This document shows, piece after piece, positions 25,057-34,230 of a stretch of DNA of 64,000 nucleotides. The stretch's first letter is position 1. Every line of letters begins with the position of its first letter. Made by a program: the position numbers and the translations under genes. The DNA lies in assembly GCF_010723735.1 (NCBI RefSeq), contig NZ_BLLB01000002.1, forward strand, positions 4,836,001-4,900,000. Reading direction: 5' to 3'. A model generated the notes under the pieces. That model made no database searches. It had not been told where the DNA came from and was given only the letters and a program-made list of their open reading frames with translations. Source of the DNA: Mycolicibacterium hippocampi (GTDB lineage Bacteria > Actinomycetota > Actinomycetes > Mycobacteriales > Mycobacteriaceae).

Positions 25057-27306
25057 TCACTTGCGGGGCAGTCCGAGGATCATCTGAGCGATGATGTTGA
25101 GCTGGATTTCCTTGGTCCCCCCGCCGATCAGCTCGGCCGGCAGGTGGAAATACGGTTCGACCACCGACAGTCCCCCGGGGCCAGCGTCCTCGGTCAGCGC
25201 TGCCGGGGCGGTGAGTTCGAGGGTGGCCTTGAAGGTGCGGCGCAGCATCACGTTCATCGCGACCTTCGCGATACTCGACGCCGGCCCCGCCGCCTGCCCG
25301 TCGAGCAGCCGGATGACCTCGCGCAGGGCCAGTACCTTGATCGCGTTGGCGTAGGCATCGGCATCACCGAGTGCGGACAGCACCCGGTCGTGGTCCGGCC
25401 CGGCGTCGTCGGCCAGGCGCCTCAGGATGCTGGCGCGGTCGAAGTTGACGTAGCCGCTGATCGCCACCCGCTCCTGCGCCATCGTCGCGATCGCCTGGTT
25501 CCACCCGTCGGTCGGTCCACCCAGCAGCATCTCGTCGGGCACGAAGACGTCGGTCAGGAACACCTCGTTGAAGTGTGACTGACCGGTTGCCTGCCGGATG
25601 GGTTGCAGCTCGATGCCTTCGGATCGCATGTCCACGATGAAGTAGCCCAGACCGCGGTGCTTCGCCACATCGGGGTCGGTGCGCGCCAGCAGGGCCCCGA
25701 AATCCGCGGTGTGGGCAGATGAGGTCCAGATCTTGTGGCCGTTGACCAACCAGCCGCCGTCGACCTTGGTGGCCCTGGTCGTCAGCGAGGCGAGGTCCGA
25801 ACCGGCACCCGGCTCGCTGAACAACTGGCACCAACCCAGCTCGCCACGCTGCGTGGCCGGGATGAACCTGTTCTGGAGGTCCTCGGAAGCCGAGCTGATC
25901 AGCGTGGGCAGGATCCATTCGGCGATGCCGAGAGACGGTCTGACGAGATCGGGACGCTTGGCGAACTCCTCATCGACGATCAGCAGCTGCAGTTGGGTGG
26001 CGTTGACGCCCCACGGCCGCGGCCAGTGCGGGGCGATCAGCCCTGACTCCGCGATCAGTGTGCGTTGTGGCCCGGTGGCGAGGTTCTCGTAGTCTCCCTG
26101 CCGACCCGGCCGGTCGTTTCGAAGCTTCTGCGCCTCGTCGAGCACCGCGGCGACCTGTTGACGGAACCCGTCGTCGACGTCGCCCAGTTTGACTGCGACA
26201 TCCCGTGTTTCGGTGCGGGACAGGCCACCCAGTGCGTGGGCGTAGCGACCGGCGGGGCCGATCGACGCCGCCAGACCGGTGGCCTTGCGCCAGTACAGAT
26301 GTAGGTCGTGTTCCCAGGTGTAGCCGATCGCACCGAACATGGTCAGCGTGTCGAGAACGAGATCCGGCGCCGGAGCCACCGCCATGAGCGCCGCTCCCGC
26401 CGCCGCGATCCGTTGCTGCGCAAGACATTCGCCGCCCTCGGCGCCCTCGCTTGTCGACCTGACGGCGTCCCACGCCGCTGCGGTTGCCAGTTCGCTGTTG
26501 ACCAGCAGCATCGCGGCCTGGTGCTGGAGCGCCTGGAACGCACCGATCGGTTTCCCGAACTGTTCGCGGGTACGCAGGTGAGCGGTGACCGCGTCGACGC
26601 ACCAACGGATGGTTCCGGATGCGGCGGCGGCGGTCAGCGCCACGGTCAGGCAGCGGGCCTCCTCGTCGATGATCCCGGTGAGCGCCGAATCCGTTGTGCA
26701 CGAATATCCGTCGAGCCGCACTGTCCCGACATCCATCGTCTTGTCGGTGCCGTTGAGCACATCGATGCCGACACCGGGCGCGGACGGGTCGAGCGCGAAC
26801 CAGAGCGTGCCGTCGTCGCACTGGGCACCCACGACGATCACCTGCGCCGAGCACAGCCCCGGGGTCGCCGCCGACGCACCGCTCACCGTCCAGCCGTCGT
26901 GGCTCGATACCGCTCGAAGCCCCCGGCCATCCGGTAGGACGACCGCTGCCGAGGCGCCCTGAGCCAGTCGGACCAGCAGCGCCTGCGCATCCGGTGTCCG
27001 GTCGGCCGACAGCACGATCGCGCCGGCGGTCACCGTGGGCACCACCGGCCCGGGCAGCATCGCGGTGGCCGCCGCCTCCACCACGCACGCCGTGTCCATC
27101 AACGTGCCGCCCTGTCCACCGACCTGCTCGGGCAGGTGCACCGCGTGGAAACCGTTGACGACGAAGTCGTCCCACCACTGCGGCAAATCGCCGGCGGCGA
27201 GCGAGTCGAACGTGCCCCGTGTCTTCTCGATGGGTGCGTGGCGTGCGGCGAACTGGGTGACCGCCTCGGCCAGCTGCTGCTGCTCGGGGGTGAGTCCGAT
27301 CGTCAT
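25057..27306 (-). CDS. Fused two-domain acyl-CoA dehydrogenase, FadE34-like
   Basis: The 749-aa protein is two acyl-CoA dehydrogenase units in one chain. The first half (to about 370) has LTPEQQQLAEAVTQFAARHAP and REQFGKPIGAFQALQHQAA; the second (about 380-749) has CQLFSEPGAGSDLASLTTRA, GHKIWTSSAHTADFG and a C-terminal GGGTKEIQLNIIAQMILGL. The same fusion is known in FadE34 (ChsE3) of M. tuberculosis, which oxidises steroid side-chain CoA thioesters, so a bulky ring-bearing acyl-CoA is likely. ATG 27306 overlaps the upstream stop by four bases. Confidence 0.88.
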   Translation of the reverse strand: MTIGLTPEQQQLAEAVTQFAARHAPIEKTRGTFDSLAAGDLPQWWDDFVVNGFHAVHLPEQVGGQGGTLMDTACVVEAAATAMLPGPVVPTVTAGAIVLSADRTPDAQALLVRLAQGASAAVVLPDGRGLRAVSSHDGWTVSGASAATPGLCSAQVIVVGAQCDDGTLWFALDPSAPGVGIDVLNGTDKTMDVGTVRLDGYSCTTDSALTGIIDEEARCLTVALTAAAASGTIRWCVDAVTAHLRTREQFGKPIGAFQALQHQAAMLLVNSELATAAAWDAVRSTSEGAEGGECLAQQRIAAAGAALMAVAPAPDLVLDTLTMFGAIGYTWEHDLHLYWRKATGLAASIGPAGRYAHALGGLSRTETRDVAVKLGDVDDGFRQQVAAVLDEAQKLRNDRPGRQGDYENLATGPQRTLIAESGLIAPHWPRPWGVNATQLQLLIVDEEFAKRPDLVRPSLGIAEWILPTLISSASEDLQNRFIPATQRGELGWCQLFSEPGAGSDLASLTTRATKVDGGWLVNGHKIWTSSAHTADFGALLARTDPDVAKHRGLGYFIVDMRSEGIELQPIRQATGQSHFNEVFLTDVFVPDEMLLGGPTDGWNQAIATMAQERVAISGYVNFDRASILRRLADDAGPDHDRVLSALGDADAYANAIKVLALREVIRLLDGQAAGPASSIAKVAMNVMLRRTFKATLELTAPAALTEDAGPGGLSVVEPYFHLPAELIGGGTKEIQLNIIAQMILGLPRK

Positions 27307-28319
27307 CGTGATTCCTCTGCGGCCGCGGGCCGGCGGTGTGCTTCGCGGAAGAACTGCGCTGCCGCGACGATCGCCTCGGGTGTGGGCCGCGGTTGCCAGC
27401 CCAGTTCCCGGACGGCCTTGGTGTGATCCAACGGGGTCATGATGTGCATCAGGCGGATGTTGAGCGGCGTCAACTTGGTGTCGGCGCCCCGCAGACCGGC
27501 GATAGCACTGCTGACGTAGCCGGCTGCCGACATCAGGCGGATCGGCACCCCCCACCGCGGCGGTGCGACACCCACTGCATCGCAGGCGGTCTCGTGGATC
27601 TCCCGAGTGCTCATGAATCGTTCGGAGACGATGTAGCGTTCACCGATGCGCCCGTGCTCGCCGGCGAGGAGCAAGGCCTTCGCCGCATCCTCGACACCGA
27701 CGACTTCGGCCTCGTAGCCGTCGATGTAGAACGGCAGCTTCCCGCGGACCGCGGCGGCCAGCAGGCCGCCGTGAGGGGTCGGCAACCAGTCGCCCGGTCC
27801 GTAGGTGTTCGCCACGCACATCGCCACGCCGGGCAGGCCCCTGTCACGACAGGCCTGCAGCAGCAGCTTCTCGGCGGCCACCCTGGAGCCGATGTAGTCG
27901 CCGCCCACGTCGAGCCAGTTGTGGACGGTGTTCTCGTCGGCGAGCCCGTGTTCGGATCTGCCGATGGTGCCGATCGAGCTGGTGAAGACGAACCGCGTCA
28001 GGTCGGCCTGCACAGCCACGTCCAACACCGTGCGCAGACCGTCGACATTGGTCCGCCACAACGGTGCGGGGTCACGCAGCCACGGTCGCGCGTCGACCAC
28101 GCAGTAGTAGACGACATCACAGCCGTCCATGGCGGTGCGCAACGACGCGGTGTCGAAGACGTCGCCGTGGCGGACGTCGATGGGCAGCCCGTCGATGGCC
28201 CGCGTCGAGCTGGTGGCGCGGATCAGCACGCGCACGTCGTCACCACGCGCGACCAGCTGCTTGGTGACGTGCGACCCGAGGAAGCCGCTGGCCCCGATCA
28301 CCAGCTTCGTTCCCACCAT
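27303..28319 (-). CDS. Extended SDR, 3-beta-HSD/NAD-dependent epimerase type
   Basis: The 338-aa protein begins [22 protein letters not shown], a GxxGxxG Rossmann turn, with [11 protein letters not shown] holding a catalytic Ser. At the Tyr-Lys pair the sequence is [13 protein letters not shown], so Arg replaces Lys at Tyr+4. ANTYGPGDW follows as in extended SDRs. Family members oxidise 3-beta-hydroxysteroids or epimerise nucleotide sugars; the operon with FadE34-like and Ltp2-like genes favours a hydroxy-ring substrate. First gene of the operon, transcribed away from a TetR gene across a perfect palindrome. Confidence 0.8.
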   Translation of the reverse strand: MVGTKLVIGASGFLGSHVTKQLVARGDDVRVLIRATSSTRAIDGLPIDVRHGDVFDTASLRTAMDGCDVVYYCVVDARPWLRDPAPLWRTNVDGLRTVLDVAVQADLTRFVFTSSIGTIGRSEHGLADENTVHNWLDVGGDYIGSRVAAEKLLLQACRDRGLPGVAMCVANTYGPGDWLPTPHGGLLAAAVRGKLPFYIDGYEAEVVGVEDAAKALLLAGEHGRIGERYIVSERFMSTREIHETACDAVGVAPPRWGVPIRLMSAAGYVSSAIAGLRGADTKLTPLNIRLMHIMTPLDHTKAVRELGWQPRPTPEAIVAAAQFFREAHRRPAAAEESR

Positions 28320-28343
28320 CGCCCCGTTCGTCCACACGATTTC

Positions 28344-28362
28344 ACGAGACGCAACGTCTCGT
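28344..28362. promoter_or_regulatory. Palindromic operator ACGAGACG-CAA-CGTCTCGT
   Basis: A perfect inverted repeat with 8-base arms lies in the 95-bp region between the extended SDR operon (minus) and the TetR gene (plus). The location suggests that the TetR controls itself and the FadE34-like operon. The sequence differs from the GAGAAT palindromes, so this is a separate control circuit. Confidence 0.65.
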
Positions 28363-28414
28363 CTTGTGGCAGACTACGGGCGATGTCTCAGGGTGTAAAG
28401 CGCAGGGTCGGTTG

Positions 28415-28990
28415 ATGACCACCCAGGCCACTGCGCCGCGGCGGCGCAGCGAGAAGTCGCGCATGGCGATCGTCGGCGCCACCCGGGAACTGCTGCTCGA
28501 ACGGGGCTTCGACAAGCTCAGCATCGAGGCGGTGGCCGCGCGCGCCGGTGTCGGGAAGCAGACGATCTACCGCTGGTGGCCCAGCAGGCACGCCCTCGTG
28601 GCCGATGTCATCCTGGAGGACGCCGACAAGATCCTGCGGCCGGTCACCAGGACCGACGACGTCACCACCGACCTCTGCACGTGGGCGGTCGGCCTCGCCA
28701 CAACCCTGACGACGGCCCGCGGCAACGCCATGTTGCGCATCCTCACCACCGCCGGGATGGAGCATCCCGACACCGCAGCCCGACTACGCGCGGGGTTCAG
28801 CACCCCGCTGCACGAGACGGTGCACCAACGACTGCTGACCGACGGCTTCGACCACCGCACCGCCCAGGACGCCGCCGACGCCATCGTCGGCGGCGTCGTC
28901 TACGCCATCCTGACCGAGGGGCGGTCGTTCGCCCACCACCGGGCCGAGTCGATCACCCGTACCGTTCTCGGCGGCACGCGCACCAGCTGA
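28415..28990 (+). CDS. TetR-family transcriptional regulator
   Basis: The 191-aa product has an N-terminal HTH ([16 protein letters not shown], then [23 protein letters not shown]), with the IYRWW recognition helix of a large actinobacterial TetR group, and a helical ligand domain. The chosen ATG begins [15 protein letters not shown], a basic tail common before TetR HTHs; an earlier in-frame start would run into the operator. Divergent from the FadE34/Ltp2-like operon and upstream of SRPBCC and sulfatase genes, which it may also control. Confidence 0.85.
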   Translation: MTTQATAPRRRSEKSRMAIVGATRELLLERGFDKLSIEAVAARAGVGKQTIYRWWPSRHALVADVILEDADKILRPVTRTDDVTTDLCTWAVGLATTLTTARGNAMLRILTTAGMEHPDTAARLRAGFSTPLHETVHQRLLTDGFDHRTAQDAADAIVGGVVYAILTEGRSFAHHRAESITRTVLGGTRTS

Positions 28991-29027
28991 TCTGGCGCGA
29001 CGACGCGCCGCGGGGTTGGATGAGGTG

Positions 29028-29474
29028 ATGTCCGAGGTGAGCCGTACCCGCACGATCGCTGCCGACACGGAAAAGATCTGGGCGGTGCTGGCGGATTTCG
29101 GCTCGCTCAGCACGTGGGCCGACGGTGTGGACCATTCCTGTCTGCTCGGCAACGCCGCCGACGGTGACCCGCTCGGCATGACCCGCCGGGTGCAGGTCGG
29201 ATCCGACACACTCGTCGAGACGATCGTGGCCTTTGCCCCGCCGCACCTCATCGCCTATGAGATATCAGGCGTGCCGCGTCCGATGTCGGCGTCGAATCGG
29301 TGGGATCTGCGGCCCGACGGCCCTGGGCGCACTACCGTGACGCTCACCAGCACCGTCCGGATGAAACCAAGTCCGCTGCGCCCGGTCGCCGAGAGGATCG
29401 GCGCCCGGCTGGTGGCGAAGCGCTCCGCGGCGCTACTGGACTCGTTGGCCGAGCACTGTGAGGAGACCCGATGA
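29028..29474 (+). CDS. SRPBCC-family (START/polyketide cyclase fold) protein
   Basis: The 148-aa protein has the SRPBCC pattern: an opening strand (VSRTRTIAADTEKIWAVLADFGSLSTWADG in pieces), GMTRRVQVGSDTLVETIVAFAPPHLIAYEIS, TTVTLTSTVRM and a long C-terminal helix. Such proteins form a closed hydrophobic pocket for lipids, sterols or aromatics. The stop overlaps the sulfatase ATG (ATGA), so the two are coupled and may handle the same sulfated or hydrophobic compound. Confidence 0.75.
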   Translation: MSEVSRTRTIAADTEKIWAVLADFGSLSTWADGVDHSCLLGNAADGDPLGMTRRVQVGSDTLVETIVAFAPPHLIAYEISGVPRPMSASNRWDLRPDGPGRTTVTLTSTVRMKPSPLRPVAERIGARLVAKRSAALLDSLAEHCEETR

Positions 29475-31306
29475 CTGCCAGAACCAGCGGTGATCGACCC
29501 GACATCGTCATCGTGATGACCGACGAGGAACGCGCGGCCCCGCCGTACGAAACCGCGTCGATCACCACGTGGCGTGACCAGACGCTCACCGGGCGAAAAT
29601 GGTTCGACGACAACGGCGTCAGCTTCATCCGGCACTACACCGGCTCACTGGCCTGTGTGCCCAGCCGCCCGACGATGTTCACCGGGCACTACCCCGACCT
29701 GCACGGCGTCACCCAGACCGACGGCCTGGGCAAGGCCGCCGACGACTCACGGTTGCGCTGGCTGCGCCGCGGCGAGGTCCCCACACTCGGCAACTGGTTC
29801 CGCGCCGCGGGCTATGACACCCACTACGACGGCAAATGGCACATCTCGCACGCCGACCTGATCGATCCGGCCACCGGGAGACCCCTGGCCACCAACGACG
29901 ACGACGGGGTCATCGACGCCGAGGCGGTACGTCGCTATCTGGAAGCAGATCCCCTTGCCGCATATGGCTTCTCGGGATGGGTGGGCCCGGAGCCACACGG
30001 GGCGGCCCTGGCGAATGCCGGCATCCGTCGCGATCCGCTGATCGCCGACAGGGTGGTCGCCTGGCTCGAGGACCGCTACGCGCGACGTCGCGCAGGCGAC
30101 GCCGCCGCACTCCGACCGTTCCTGTTGGTGGCCAGCTTCGTCAACCCGCACGACATCGTGTTGTTCCCGGGCTGGGTGCGGCGCAATCCGGTCGAGCCCT
30201 CCCCACTGGACCCGCCGCACGTCCCGCCCGCGCCGACAGCGGATGAGGACCTGGCCACCAAACCGGCCGCACAGATCGCCTTCCGCGAGTCGTACTACTC
30301 CGGCTACGGTCCGGCGCGGGTCATCGAGCGGACCTATCGGCGAAACGCGCAGCAGTACCGGGATCTCTACTACCGACTGCACGCCGAGGTCGACACCCCG
30401 ATCGACCGGGTGCGCCGCGCGGTCACCGAGGGTGGCTCCGCCGACGGGCCCGACGACACGGTCATGGTCCGCACCGCCGACCACGGCGACCTGCTCGGCG
30501 CCCACGGCGGCCTGCACCAGAAGTGGTTCAACCTGTACGACGAGGCGACCCGGGTGCCGTTCGTGATCGCCAGGGTCGGGTCCCACCCGACGCCTGCGCG
30601 CTCGGTGTCGGCGCCGACCTCGCACGTCGATCTGGTCCCGACGTTGCTGTCAGCGGCCGGTGTGGACGTCGACGCCGTCGCCGCCACGCTGGCCGAGACC
30701 TTCTCGGAGGTGCACCCACTGCCGGGTCGTGATCTCATGCCGGTCGTCGAGGGCGCACCCGCCGACGACACCCGGACGGTGTACCTGATGACCCGCGACA
30801 ACGTCCTCGAAGGCGACACCGGCGCCTCAGGCGCGGCACGCGCGCTGAAGTTGACCGCGAATCCGCCTGCGCCATTGCGTATCCGGATTCCGGCACACAC
30901 CGCCGCCAACTTCGAGGGCCTTGTCGGGCGCGTGGACGACGACGCCGCGCCCGGAGGCGCCGGACATCTGTGGAAGCTGGTGCGGACGTTCGACGACCCG
31001 GGCACCTGGACCGAACCCGGTGTCCGCCATCTCGCCGCCGACGGGATGGGTGGTCCGATGTTCCGCAGCGACCCCCTCGACGATCAGTGGGAGCTCTACG
31101 ATCTGACCGCCGATCCGGTGGAGGCACACAACCGCTGGACCGATCCCGACCTGCACGAGCTACGCGCACATCTGCGCGCTCAGCTGAAATACGTCCGCAC
31201 GGAAGCGGTTCCCGAGCGCAACCAGCCCTGGCCGTACGCGGTGCGGCGTTCCGCGACCCCGGCGCGGCGGTCGCCGCTGCGCGCCCTGCGGGCCCGCTTC
31301 AGCTGA
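29471..31306 (+). CDS. Type I sulfatase (formylglycine-dependent), cytoplasmic
   Basis: The 611-aa protein has VIVMTDEERA (metal-binding Asp), the sulfatase signature ACVPSRPTMFTGHYP with Cys62 in CxPSR to be turned into formylglycine, GKWHISH (active-site Lys and His) and TADHGDLLGAHGG (Asp and His of the metal site). No signal peptide is visible, so it acts inside the cell. It could hydrolyse an aryl or steroid sulfate before catabolism, or, as some relatives do, a phosphonate monoester. Preceded by the coupled SRPBCC gene. Confidence 0.87.
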   Translation: MTARTSGDRPDIVIVMTDEERAAPPYETASITTWRDQTLTGRKWFDDNGVSFIRHYTGSLACVPSRPTMFTGHYPDLHGVTQTDGLGKAADDSRLRWLRRGEVPTLGNWFRAAGYDTHYDGKWHISHADLIDPATGRPLATNDDDGVIDAEAVRRYLEADPLAAYGFSGWVGPEPHGAALANAGIRRDPLIADRVVAWLEDRYARRRAGDAAALRPFLLVASFVNPHDIVLFPGWVRRNPVEPSPLDPPHVPPAPTADEDLATKPAAQIAFRESYYSGYGPARVIERTYRRNAQQYRDLYYRLHAEVDTPIDRVRRAVTEGGSADGPDDTVMVRTADHGDLLGAHGGLHQKWFNLYDEATRVPFVIARVGSHPTPARSVSAPTSHVDLVPTLLSAAGVDVDAVAATLAETFSEVHPLPGRDLMPVVEGAPADDTRTVYLMTRDNVLEGDTGASGAARALKLTANPPAPLRIRIPAHTAANFEGLVGRVDDDAAPGGAGHLWKLVRTFDDPGTWTEPGVRHLAADGMGGPMFRSDPLDDQWELYDLTADPVEAHNRWTDPDLHELRAHLRAQLKYVRTEAVPERNQPWPYAVRRSATPARRSPLRALRARFS

Positions 31307-31337
31307 CTCACTCGCACCGGGGAACTGCACACGAGAT

Positions 31338-31382
31338 CCGACTTTTGTAACCAACTTTCGAGAAGAAGTCTGCAAAAGTCGG
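31338..31382. terminator. Inverted repeat between convergent sulfatase and amidohydrolase genes
   Basis: The arms CCGACTTTTG (31338-31347) and CAAAAGTCGG (31373-31382) are perfect complements around a 25-base spacer. It lies between two converging genes and can form on both strands, so a bidirectional transcription end is likely. Confidence 0.6.
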
Positions 31383-31408
31383 TTCTCGGCGTGCTTGGTG
31401 GCGCTGAC

Positions 31409-32671
31409 TCACGCCTGCGCGAACTGCTTCTCGTCGTAGAGGCGGGCCCACTCGGCGCGGGGCCGGATCGACACGTCGACGTCGGCGCCCTTGGCCCGCA
31501 GCGCCCCAACGGTCGCCTGGTCGCGGGCAGTGCGCTCGAACGGATCCCAGCCGAAGAACCGGCAGGAGTTCTGCCAGGTGATCTTGTTGATGTCCGAGTC
31601 GTCGGCGCCTGCGGCGTTCAACTCCGCCAGCACCTGCTCGGGCGCGTCGGGCCAGAAGCAGTCCGAGTGCGGGTAGTCGCACTCCCACGCGATGATGTCG
31701 ATGCCGATCTCGTGGCGCAGCTTCAGCGAGGTCTTGTCGGTGACGTAGCAGGCCAGCGAGTGTTCCCGGAAGACGTCGCTGGGCAACTTGTCGCCGAAGT
31801 CGCGACGCAGCCATTTCTGGTTCGTGTAATGCCGGTCGCTGCGGTCGAGATAGAACGGGATCCACCCGATGCCGCCCTCGGAGAACGCGAACTTCAGGTC
31901 GGGGTAGTTGCGCATGGCCGGGCCCCACAACAGATCCTGCGCACACATCGCCGACACCTGGGTGGCCAGGATGATCAGGTTGTCGATCGGCGCGTTGGGC
32001 GCCATGCTGATCGCGCCGAAACCGGTCCCGATGTGCAGGCACATCACCACCTGCTCTTCGGACAGGGTGCGGAACACCGGACCCCAGTACTCGTCGTCGT
32101 GGTAGCTCGGAAGTCCTTCCAGGTGCGGCAGTTCCGGCATCGTCACCGCGCGGCAGCCCTTGGCGGCCACCCTGCGGATCTCGGTGCACATGGCTTCCGG
32201 ATTCCAGGTGGGGAGCACGGCGATCGGGATGAAACGGTCCGGGTACGAACCGGCCCACTCGTCGATGTGCCAGTCGTTGTAGGCCGACACCATCACCAGC
32301 GTCACGTCCTCGCGGTGCATGTTGAGGTGCCGGGCGGAGAAGCCGGTGAAGGTCGGGAAACACATCGACGCCAGGATCCCGTTGCGGTTCATGTCCCGGA
32401 CGCGCTCGTGCACGTCGTAGACACCCGGTCGCATCTCGGCGAATCCGGCGGGGTCGCGTCCCCATTCTTCGGGCGGCCACGACACCACGGCGTTGAGGCC
32501 GCTGACGCCCTGCGGCCTGCCCTGGTACATCCATTGGTCGACGCCCTTGTCGTCGGTCACCACGATCGGCGCTTCCGCCTTGTACTTGGCCGGGACGTGG
32601 TTGAGGAACATGTCCGGCGGTTCCACCACGTGGTCGTCGATGCTCACCAGGATCAGGTCTTCGGTCTTCAT
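31409..32671 (-). CDS. Amidohydrolase-family (ACMSD-like TIM-barrel) protein
   Basis: The 420-aa protein opens with VSIDDHVVEPPDMF, the metal-site motif of amidohydrolase_2 proteins. Metal or catalytic His and Asp candidates follow in MCLHIGTGFG and WECDYPHSDCFWP. The family includes non-oxidative decarboxylases and C-C hydrolases of aromatic pathways. ATG 32671 was chosen because an earlier ATG (32698) would overlap the start codon of the divergent AraC gene. Isolated on its strand, next to an AraC regulator that probably controls it. Confidence 0.8.
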   Translation of the reverse strand: MKTEDLILVSIDDHVVEPPDMFLNHVPAKYKAEAPIVVTDDKGVDQWMYQGRPQGVSGLNAVVSWPPEEWGRDPAGFAEMRPGVYDVHERVRDMNRNGILASMCFPTFTGFSARHLNMHREDVTLVMVSAYNDWHIDEWAGSYPDRFIPIAVLPTWNPEAMCTEIRRVAAKGCRAVTMPELPHLEGLPSYHDDEYWGPVFRTLSEEQVVMCLHIGTGFGAISMAPNAPIDNLIILATQVSAMCAQDLLWGPAMRNYPDLKFAFSEGGIGWIPFYLDRSDRHYTNQKWLRRDFGDKLPSDVFREHSLACYVTDKTSLKLRHEIGIDIIAWECDYPHSDCFWPDAPEQVLAELNAAGADDSDINKITWQNSCRFFGWDPFERTARDQATVGALRAKGADVDVSIRPRAEWARLYDEKQFAQA

Positions 32672-32696
32672 ATCTCCACTAGTACCGTGGTTGGAC

Positions 32697-33593
32697 ATGA
32701 CCGTCTCTGCGTCTTCGGACAGAGTCTTGTCCGACGCGGCCAACATGCCCCGCCGCGTCATCGAGCTTCGGCGCGGCGGTTCCGCGCGGGGCGGGAGTTA
32801 CCTCTACCAAGGCGACGCGCTGATCACCGGATGGCACTCCCACGAGGTGCACCAGATCGAGTACGCGCTGCACGGGGTGGTCGAAGTCGAAACCGACTCC
32901 GCGCACTACCTACTGCCACCGCAGCAGGCGGCCTGGATTCCGGCGGGCCTGGATCACCAGGCGGTGATGAACCCCGACGTCAAGACCGTGGCGGTGATGT
33001 TCGACCGGACGATGATCGCCGACGGCGGTGACCGTGCCCGCATCCTGGCCGTCTCCCCGCTGATCCGGGAGATGATGATCTACGCGCTGCGCTGGCCGAT
33101 CGACCGCAGCCGCGGCGCGGCCCGCGACGAGGAGATGTCCGACGGGTTCTTCCGCACCCTGGCCGCACTCGTCGGCGAGGCACTCGAACACGAAGCACCA
33201 CTGAGCCTTCCGACATCGGAGCACCCGATGGTCGCCGCCGCGATGGACTTCACCAAAAGCCACCTCGACGCGGTGACCTGTGCACAGGTCAGCCGGGCGG
33301 TCTCGGTCTCGGAGCGAACACTTCGCCGGTTGTTCTCCGACACCCTCGGCATGTCATGGCGCACGTACCTGCTGCATGCCCGGATGCTGCGGGCGATGGC
33401 CCTTCTCGCGGCCCCGATGCAGTCAGTGCAGGAAACCGCCACAGCCGTCGGTTTCGACAGCGTCAGCTCGTTCACCCGTGCGTTCGCCCAGTTCTGCGGG
33501 GAAACACCGTCCGCCTACCACAAACGGGTCACCGGGACCCAAGCAGACTCAGTCGGCACCGGGTCGGCGGAACAGACCTTCGCGGAGCAGTGA
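32697..33593 (+). CDS. AraC-family regulator with cupin sensor domain
   Basis: The 298-aa product has an N-terminal cupin (GWHSHEVHQIEYALHGVVEVET, LPPQQAAWIPAGLDHQAVM) and a C-terminal double HTH (VSRAVSVSERTLRRLFSDTLG, then VQETATAVGFDSVSSFTRAFAQFCGETPSAYHKR in pieces). ATG 32697 leaves only 25 bp to the divergent amidohydrolase; ATG 32745 is equally possible and would leave room for the palindrome at 32715. It is likely an activator of the amidohydrolase gene. The 3' end overlaps the convergent TetR gene by 45 bases. Confidence 0.8.
   Translation: MTVSASSDRVLSDAANMPRRVIELRRGGSARGGSYLYQGDALITGWHSHEVHQIEYALHGVVEVETDSAHYLLPPQQAAWIPAGLDHQAVMNPDVKTVAVMFDRTMIADGGDRARILAVSPLIREMMIYALRWPIDRSRGAARDEEMSDGFFRTLAALVGEALEHEAPLSLPTSEHPMVAAAMDFTKSHLDAVTCAQVSRAVSVSERTLRRLFSDTLGMSWRTYLLHARMLRAMALLAAPMQSVQETATAVGFDSVSSFTRAFAQFCGETPSAYHKRVTGTQADSVGTGSAEQTFAEQ
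32715..32734. promoter_or_regulatory. Palindrome TCGGACA-N6-TGTCCGA near the AraC start
   Basis: The 7-base arms are perfect around GAGTCT. If AraC starts at 32745 this lies in its promoter; if it starts at 32697 the palindrome is coding. It is therefore a useful clue to the true start as well as a possible operator. Confidence 0.35.
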
Positions 33594-34175
33594 ATCCACG
33601 GACGCCTGCCATCGCTGGAGTTGCGAAGGAGAGGTGAACGGCTCGGGAAGCTGCCGGTCGATGTGCGCGCTCAGACTGGCAGCACCGAGCGCGAGCACGA
33701 TGCCGTTGAGGGCGGCCCACGTCAGATCGATGTCCGGCCGGGTTTCCCCGCGTTCCGCGCGCTGCTCCCAGCGAGCCTTACCCAACGCGAACAACGCGTC
33801 GAAGATCGTCGCCCCCAACGGACTGCCGTCGACGAGCGCCCGGCTGACATAGGCCGCGACATCGGGGTGCTCGACGAAGATCCGGTTCACCCGCTTGCCG
33901 ATCTCGGCGATCGAGTCCACCGCGCCCTCGGGGATCGGCTGGGCCATCGGCGTGATCACCAGATCCAGGACACCCTCGTCGACCGCTTGGATCAGACCGG
34001 CCTTGGTGGCGAAGTGATGTTGCACCAGCCCCAGGGACACTCCCGCCGCCGCCGCCACCCCCCGCAGCGTCGTCCGCGACGTGCCCTGGGCCGCGAAGCA
34101 CCGCAGGGCCGCAACACGAATCCGTTCGATGTTGCGCGGTTCTTCCGGCCCGGTCCGGTCCGGTTTCGAACTCAC
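33549..34175 (-). CDS. TetR-family transcriptional regulator
   Basis: The 208-aa product has an HTH (IERIRVAALRCFAAQGTSRTT, then LRGVAAAAGVSLGLVQHHFATKAGL) and a helical C-terminal domain. GTG 34175 was chosen because TACGGT stands exactly 7 bases upstream, the leaderless pattern. A TTG 48 bases further up is the alternative. It is divergent from a WhiB gene and convergent with AraC. Dense palindromes in the intergenic region make autoregulation and control of WhiB likely. Confidence 0.83.
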   Translation of the reverse strand: MSSKPDRTGPEEPRNIERIRVAALRCFAAQGTSRTTLRGVAAAAGVSLGLVQHHFATKAGLIQAVDEGVLDLVITPMAQPIPEGAVDSIAEIGKRVNRIFVEHPDVAAYVSRALVDGSPLGATIFDALFALGKARWEQRAERGETRPDIDLTWAALNGIVLALGAASLSAHIDRQLPEPFTSPSQLQRWQASVDSLLREGLFRRPGAD

Positions 34176-34176
34176 A

Positions 34177-34206
34177 CTGGCCACCGTAGTCCTGGCCACC
34201 GTAGTC
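34177..34206. repeat. Perfect 15-bp tandem duplication over the TetR promoter
   Basis: CTGGCCACCGTAGTC occurs twice head to tail (34177-34191, 34192-34206). Each copy carries the reverse of the hexamer TACGGT, so the TetR gene has two identical -10 elements 15 bp apart. Confidence 0.7.
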
Positions 34207-34230
34207 AACGTCACCCCAAGCAATTCGACA

